A DNA stretch of 56,096 nucleotides, from assembly GCA_017431035.1 (NCBI GenBank), contig JAFRLW010000042.1, positions 1 to 56,096 of the forward strand, given 5' to 3'. The position numbers and the translations under genes were made by a program. The notes below the pieces were generated by a model that saw nothing but the letters and a program-made list of their open reading frames with translations, made no database searches and was not told where the DNA came from. Below, in pieces: positions 52,065 to 56,096 of this stretch; the first letter of the stretch is position 1; every line of letters starts with the position of its first letter. The stretch is from Clostridia bacterium. Lineage in GTDB: Bacteria > Bacillota > Clostridia > Oscillospirales > Acutalibacteraceae.

Positions 52065-52826
52065 ATGAAAAAGTTATTTTCACTTTTAGTTTGTTTAATT
52101 CTTATTCTCGGTTTGTCGCTAAACGTCGCTGCCGACAGCGTTAAGTTAGACGTCACCGGAAATGAAAAGACGGTAGAAAAAGGCGATACCGTCACCCTTA
52201 CATTAAGTGTTAAAGAGAGTGTAAAAACCGCCTCGGTAGCATTGTCTATTGAGCACACTTCGGGACTTTCGGTTGCCTCTTGCGAAATAACCGCAAGTGA
52301 TACCAAACTAAAAGCCTTTGATAAAGAAAAAAATAACGCCGTCGCCGCTTTTGAAGGTGAAAAGGATATAAAAGGCGAACTCGCCGTTATAAAAATAAAG
52401 GTTGATAAGTCTTCTTCCGGCAAACAAAGCGTTGACCTGCTTGTAAAAACTAATCCGAAAGAAACAGGAAGCGCTATAAACGTTCCGATAAAAATAAAGG
52501 GTGAAAACAGCGGTAACACCGATAGTCAAAGTTCATCTTCAAGCAGTTCAAAAAGTGAAGATACAAGTTCAAAATCTTCAAACAATACAAGCAGTAAAGA
52601 TTCATCCTCTAAAACCGAAAAAAATGATGAGGGAATAAACAGTGACAGCAACTCAGATACTACCACAGTAGGCACCGCTAAAGCCAACCACACAAAAATA
52701 CAACTTATGGTGGCAGTTTGTATTTGTATATTTGTTTTCCTTATTATCTTTATGATAATCCTTGTGAGCATAAAAAAGAAAGCCAAAAGCGAGAATAAAG
52801 AGAAAACAAAAGACGATAAAAAATAA
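52065..52826 (+). CDS. Secreted cohesin-like domain protein with Ser-rich linker and membrane anchor
   Basis: A 253-aa surface protein: signal peptide (1-24), one beta-sandwich domain (about 26-148) with the cohesin-type pattern KLDVTGNEKTVEKGDTVTLTLSVKE..VKTASVALSIEH, a Ser/Asn/Lys-rich linker (about 150-205), one C-terminal membrane segment (about 213-237) and a Lys-rich cytoplasmic tail. It may display a docking domain at the cell surface; no dockerin protein is seen in this window. ATG chosen at 52065, with GAAGGG upstream; the frame is open to 52020. Confidence 0.75.
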   Translation: MKKLFSLLVCLILILGLSLNVAADSVKLDVTGNEKTVEKGDTVTLTLSVKESVKTASVALSIEHTSGLSVASCEITASDTKLKAFDKEKNNAVAAFEGEKDIKGELAVIKIKVDKSSSGKQSVDLLVKTNPKETGSAINVPIKIKGENSGNTDSQSSSSSSSKSEDTSSKSSNNTSSKDSSSKTEKNDEGINSDSNSDTTTVGTAKANHTKIQLMVAVCICIFVFLIIFMIILVSIKKKAKSENKEKTKDDKK

Positions 52827-52832
52827 AAAATT

Positions 52833-52862
52833 AAAAAAAGGAGTCAAACGACTCCTTTTTTT
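52833..52862. terminator. Bidirectional terminator between the cohesin-like and CDF genes
   Basis: AAAAAAAGGAGTC-AAAC-GACTCCTTTTTTT: a 13-bp stem serving both converging genes. Confidence 0.95.
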
Positions 52863-53964
52863 AGTCTGTATAATTTGCGTCAAAGTTTACAACTACGTTA
52901 TAATCGGGACAAATCTCTTTTATCTCGCTTTGAAGTGTTTTGCAAAACTCCGCTTTGTTTTTTATCGAAAAATCTATTACAACGTCAAGTGATAAGAGTT
53001 TTTCCTCTTCGTCAAAATATATTCCGTGTGTGCCGAGAACTCCCTCGTGAGTTAAAGCCGTTTTGTTTATTTTGTCACGGTCTTCTTTGTGCGCCGAGTC
53101 CACCGCATAAACGCCGACAGTCAGAAATATTTTGAACTTATCGAGAATTGTGTTTTGTATATTTCTTGTCATCTTGTGTATTTCGGCGGCGCTTATTGTA
53201 TCGTCTATCTCAATGTGTACCGAACCTATGGCATAGTCAGGACCGTAGTTGTGCAAAATCAGGTCATAAGAGCCTAAAACGTTCGGCATTTCGTTTATCG
53301 TTTGTTTTATGGCTTTGGTCGTTTCGCTGTCCGCCCTGCCGCCAAGCACGTTTCCTATGCCCTCTGTCAAAAGTTCGAATCCGGCTTTTATAATAAATAC
53401 CGAAATAACCGCACCGAGTATTCCGTCAATGCTCAGGTCAAAGAACATAGCGGCTATAACTGAAATCAGGGTAGAAGCCGAAAGTATAGCGTCAAAACTT
53501 GCGTCGGTACCGGAGGCAATAAGAGCGTCTGAGTTTAGTTTTTTGCCCTGTCTTTTAACGTATGCGCCAAGCAAAATCTTAACTATTACCGCCGCAACAA
53601 TTATGATAATCGCCGTATAATTGAAGTTCGGCAATTCGGGGTGGATAATCTTTTTTACCGACTCAATCATAGAGGATAAACCTGCGCCTAAAACGATAAG
53701 CGAAATGATTATCGTTGTAAAATACTCTATTCTTCCGTGACCGAAAGGATGTTTATCGTCAGGCTTTTTGCTTGCAAGTTTAACTCCTATAATCGTAATC
53801 ACCGAGGATAAAGCGTCGGTCAGGTTGTTCACGGCGTCAAGTATAATAGCCACCGATCCCGAAAATATGCCGATAGCCGCTTTGAACGCCGATAAAAACA
53901 CGTTTGCCGCAATACCTACGACACTCGTTTGCGTTATCTTCTTTTTTCTGTATATCGGATCCAT
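52861..53964 (-). CDS. Cation diffusion facilitator (CDF) family transporter
   Basis: A 367-aa metal/proton antiporter. Six membrane segments; the metal-site motifs are DAVNNLTDALSS in TM2 and GTDASFDAILS in TM5, with HPFGHGRIEYF between TM2 and TM3. A C-terminal cytoplasmic ferredoxin-like domain is followed by a ~70-residue extension (from about 295), longer than in minimal CDFs. Exact ion (Zn, Mn, Fe, Co) unknown. ATG with GAGGTGAT upstream. Confidence 0.93.
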   Translation of the reverse strand: MDPIYRKKKITQTSVVGIAANVFLSAFKAAIGIFSGSVAIILDAVNNLTDALSSVITIIGVKLASKKPDDKHPFGHGRIEYFTTIIISLIVLGAGLSSMIESVKKIIHPELPNFNYTAIIIIVAAVIVKILLGAYVKRQGKKLNSDALIASGTDASFDAILSASTLISVIAAMFFDLSIDGILGAVISVFIIKAGFELLTEGIGNVLGGRADSETTKAIKQTINEMPNVLGSYDLILHNYGPDYAIGSVHIEIDDTISAAEIHKMTRNIQNTILDKFKIFLTVGVYAVDSAHKEDRDKINKTALTHEGVLGTHGIYFDEEEKLLSLDVVIDFSIKNKAEFCKTLQSEIKEICPDYNVVVNFDANYTD

Positions 53965-53981
53965 AAAATCACCTCGATTTT

Positions 53982-54010
53982 ATTATACGCTTAACTAAAT
54001 AGTTTTTCAA
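53982..54010 (-). promoter_or_regulatory. Promoter of the CDF transporter gene
   Basis: Minus strand: TTGAAA (54010-54005), 17-bp spacer, TATAAT (53987-53982). Confidence 0.78.
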
Positions 54011-54110
54011 CTTTTTATTATCTTCTAAACATAATATGTCGAGTTTCTTGAAAAACAGGGTCAAAATGACGTCGTTTTCACAAAGATAGGTAAAAAATAA
54101 TATAAATATA

Positions 54111-54141
54111 AAAAAGACACCGCTAAAGGCGGTGTCTTTTT
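54111..54141 (-). terminator. Terminator after the symporter gene
   Basis: AAAAAGACACCGC / GCGGTGTCTTTTT: a 9-bp GC-rich core extended by A/T pairs, TAAAG loop, ending the minus-strand gene at 54151. Confidence 0.92.
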
Positions 54142-54150
54142 ATGTTGTCT

Positions 54151-55704
54151 TTATTCATCTCCAAGGGCTTCGGTCTGTTTAACAAGTACCTTTTTATCAT
54201 AACAGGCGAAAGCGTCGTCTACAAGCGTTTTTTCGGGCTTTTTAGTGATTATGCTTACAAGCGGCACAATAATCAGTCCCGCTATCATACAAAACGCACC
54301 TGCGTTTATCGGCGACTGCAAAATTATCGGGAAGTAAGGTCTTATAAGCATATTAAGTATCATAACAACACTTGAGAAAATAAAACTTACAAAACAAGCG
54401 GCGGCGGTCGTCTTTTTCCAGTACAGTCCGTACATAAACGGCGCTAAAAACGCACCGGCAAGAGCGCCCCAGCTTACGCCCATAAGTTGCGCTATAAAGG
54501 TTACGTTGCTCTTATACTGCACTATGGCAATAACCACCGATATGGCGATAAATACGACTATCAGCGCTCTTATAATTCTCAGTTGCTTTTTTTCGCTCAT
54601 ATTCTTTACGAAATTATCTTTGATAAGGTCAAGGGTAAGCGTAGAAGAAGAGGTCAAAACAAGGGAAGACAAAGTGCTCATAGAAGCCGAAAGCACAAGT
54701 ATAACCACAACGCCTATAAGCAGGTCGGGCAGGTCTTTAAGCATAGCGGGTATAACCGCATCAAAACCGCCGACGGGTATCCCGTTTTCAACACCTATAC
54801 GGTCGGCAAAAAGTCTGCCGAAACCACCGAGGAAATAACATCCGCCTGCAACTATAACGGCAAACACGGTGGAGATTATCATACCTTTGTTGACCTGTTT
54901 TTCACTCTTTATGGAATAGTATTTTTGCACCATTTGAGGAAGCCCCCAAGTGCCAAGCGAGGTAAGAAGTATAACGCCCAATAGTCCTAGCGGATCAGGA
55001 CCGAAGAAAGAATTGAAGGCGCCCGGCATATCAGTGGCGGTGCTGTCGGTCACTTCGGAAAGTCCCTTTAATGCGGCGGTAAATCCGCCCTCGCCGGAAA
55101 GCACGGCGGCAATAACCGCAATTATGCCGAAAATCATTATAATACCCTGTATAAAGTCGTTTATGGCGGTTGCCATATATCCGCCTGCTATAACGTATAC
55201 ACCGGTAAGAACCGCCATAACGATAACGCAAACGGTGTAATCTATATTGAACGCCATACCGAAAAGTCGGCTGAGTCCGTTATAAAGACTTGCGGTGTAG
55301 GGAATAAGGAAAACAAATATGATTATAGAGGCTACTGTTTTAAGCGATTTGCTGTTAAAACGTTTGCCGAAAAACTCCGGCATAGTAGCGCTCTTTAAGT
55401 GCTGCGTCATAACACGGGTTCTTCTGCCTAAAACACTCCAGGCGAGAAGCGAGCCTAAAAAAGCGTTTCCAAGTCCTATCCAGGTGGAAGCAATACCGAA
55501 TTTCCAACCGAACTGTCCGGCATAGCCGACAAAAATAACGGCGGAAAAATAGGATGTTCCGTAGGCAAAAGCCGTGAGCCACGGACCTACGGATCTGCCA
55601 CCCAAAACAAAACCGTTAACGTCGGTGGCGTGTTTTCGGCAGTATAGTCCTATACCAACCATAACGCCGAAGAAAATCACTAACATAAGAAGTTTTATAA
55701 TCAC
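54151..55704 (-). CDS. Sodium:solute symporter (SSS family, PutP-like)
   Basis: A 517-aa transporter with about thirteen membrane segments. The SSS core is visible: FVLGGRSVGPWLTAFAYGTSYFSAVIFVGYAG near TM2, GGYMATAINDFIQGIIMIFG, and SASMSTLSSLVLTSSSTLTLDL around the sodium site. It resembles proline or related amino-acid symporters; substrate unproven. The GTG at 55704 follows AAAGGGGCGA; the frame is open to 55782 through the promoter. Confidence 0.9.
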   Translation of the reverse strand: MIIKLLMLVIFFGVMVGIGLYCRKHATDVNGFVLGGRSVGPWLTAFAYGTSYFSAVIFVGYAGQFGWKFGIASTWIGLGNAFLGSLLAWSVLGRRTRVMTQHLKSATMPEFFGKRFNSKSLKTVASIIIFVFLIPYTASLYNGLSRLFGMAFNIDYTVCVIVMAVLTGVYVIAGGYMATAINDFIQGIIMIFGIIAVIAAVLSGEGGFTAALKGLSEVTDSTATDMPGAFNSFFGPDPLGLLGVILLTSLGTWGLPQMVQKYYSIKSEKQVNKGMIISTVFAVIVAGGCYFLGGFGRLFADRIGVENGIPVGGFDAVIPAMLKDLPDLLIGVVVILVLSASMSTLSSLVLTSSSTLTLDLIKDNFVKNMSEKKQLRIIRALIVVFIAISVVIAIVQYKSNVTFIAQLMGVSWGALAGAFLAPFMYGLYWKKTTAAACFVSFIFSSVVMILNMLIRPYFPIILQSPINAGAFCMIAGLIIVPLVSIITKKPEKTLVDDAFACYDKKVLVKQTEALGDE

Positions 55705-55732
55705 AAAAATCGCCCCTTTGATAACAAACAAA

Positions 55733-55761
55733 AGTATACTCTTATAAAAGATACTTGTCAA
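55733..55761 (-). promoter_or_regulatory. Promoter of the symporter gene
   Basis: Minus strand: TTGACA (55761-55756), 17-bp spacer, TATACT (55738-55733). Confidence 0.85.
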
Positions 55762-55805
55762 GGGAAAGGGGAAAAGAATCACGAGGTTTTGTTTATTTAG
55801 AAACC

Positions 55806-56088
55806 ATGGCTTATCATTGATAAGGACAAAACGCCTGATAAAAGGCTAAATTCGGTCTTTTTACGGCTTGTTGTCCTTGCAAGGCGTCAGCCTTGCGGCG
55901 TCCTTCGCGCTGAAAAATCCACGAATTTTTCTTTTTTTCAGGTGCGAAGCAGTTTTGTAGGAAACAAAAATTTTGTTTCCATGAAGCCGAGAAACGCCGA
56001 TATACCGGCGTATATCAAGGCTTTGAGGCAAAAAGGAACGGAAGTTTTGCCCTCCAAAACCATTTTGTCCTTACCGATGATAAGCCAT
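55806..56088. mobile_element. MITE-like element with 26-bp terminal inverted repeats
   Basis: A 283-bp segment with no ORF. Its ends, 55806-55831 and 56063-56088, are inverted repeats with two mismatches (outer sequence ATGGCTTATCAT). Inside are nested hairpins: AAGGACAA (55822-55829) against TTGTCCTT (55871-55878), GCAAGGC-GTCA-GCCTTGC (55879-55896) and a perfect 10-bp palindrome at 55960-55980. It is upstream of the symporter promoter. A target-site duplication is not evident, and the window ends 8 bp beyond. Confidence 0.72.
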
Positions 56089-56096
56089 TAAAAATA

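Overview
The window looks like one contig from an anaerobic, spore-forming, low-to-moderate GC Gram-positive of the class Clostridia, probably an Oscillospiraceae-like gut lineage. Evidence: sporulation proteins (SpoIVB protease, CwlD-type amidase), a MecA-type ClpC adaptor, type III glutamine synthetase, RNase Y, strong SD sequences, sigma-A promoters of the TTGACA-17-TATAAT type, frequent TTG starts, and clostridial unknown families (DUF421/DUF4363, zinc-ribbon protein). Everything is read from sequence; no database search was run.

Layout. 1-915: 3' part of tuf. 1116-7913: a secreted 2265-aa protein with a ceramidase-like N-terminal domain, an Ig-like domain and two beta-helix modules. 7999-11043: a class B PBP, then on the minus strand a MecA-like adaptor and a Cys-rich clostridial protein. 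11263-13859: argGH. 13892-14943: DUF4363/DUF421 membrane pair. 15050-18974: polysaccharide-type ABC exporter followed by two CNNM/CBS membrane proteins. 19257-22171: serC-serA-acyltransferase, behind a perfect Rex-type operator. 22189-25563 (minus): four-gene coupled cluster with two GT8 glycosyltransferases and two PlsC-like acyltransferases. 25742-28473 (minus): glnN and a membrane HTH regulator. 28584-32242 (minus): grpE-dnaK-dnaJ with a CtsR-like box and no CIRCE. 32441-38178: FkbM methyltransferase, rny, nth, PTS EIIC, histidine phosphatase and ruvX.

38179-38569 is a gene-free stretch with a REP-like palindrome cluster and a promoter with two matching operators. It drives a five-gene operon (38570-41911): amino-acid ABC transporter, DapF-fold racemase and TrpR-family YerC/HisR-like regulator. 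This is the most coherent candidate for a self-regulated, partly undescribed system. 42089-43084: sigma factor, degenerate tRNA-like sequence, zinc-ribbon protein. 43211-46735: response regulator, histidine kinase and HtrA operon. 46835-51934: spoIVB, ZIP transporter, cwlD, radA, radC. 52065-55704: cohesin-like surface protein, CDF transporter, sodium:solute symporter. The last ~280 bp are a MITE-like element with 26-bp inverted ends; the same 19-bp end sequence recurs at 987-1005.

Starts were chosen by SD position and family alignment, and several differ from the longest open frame.
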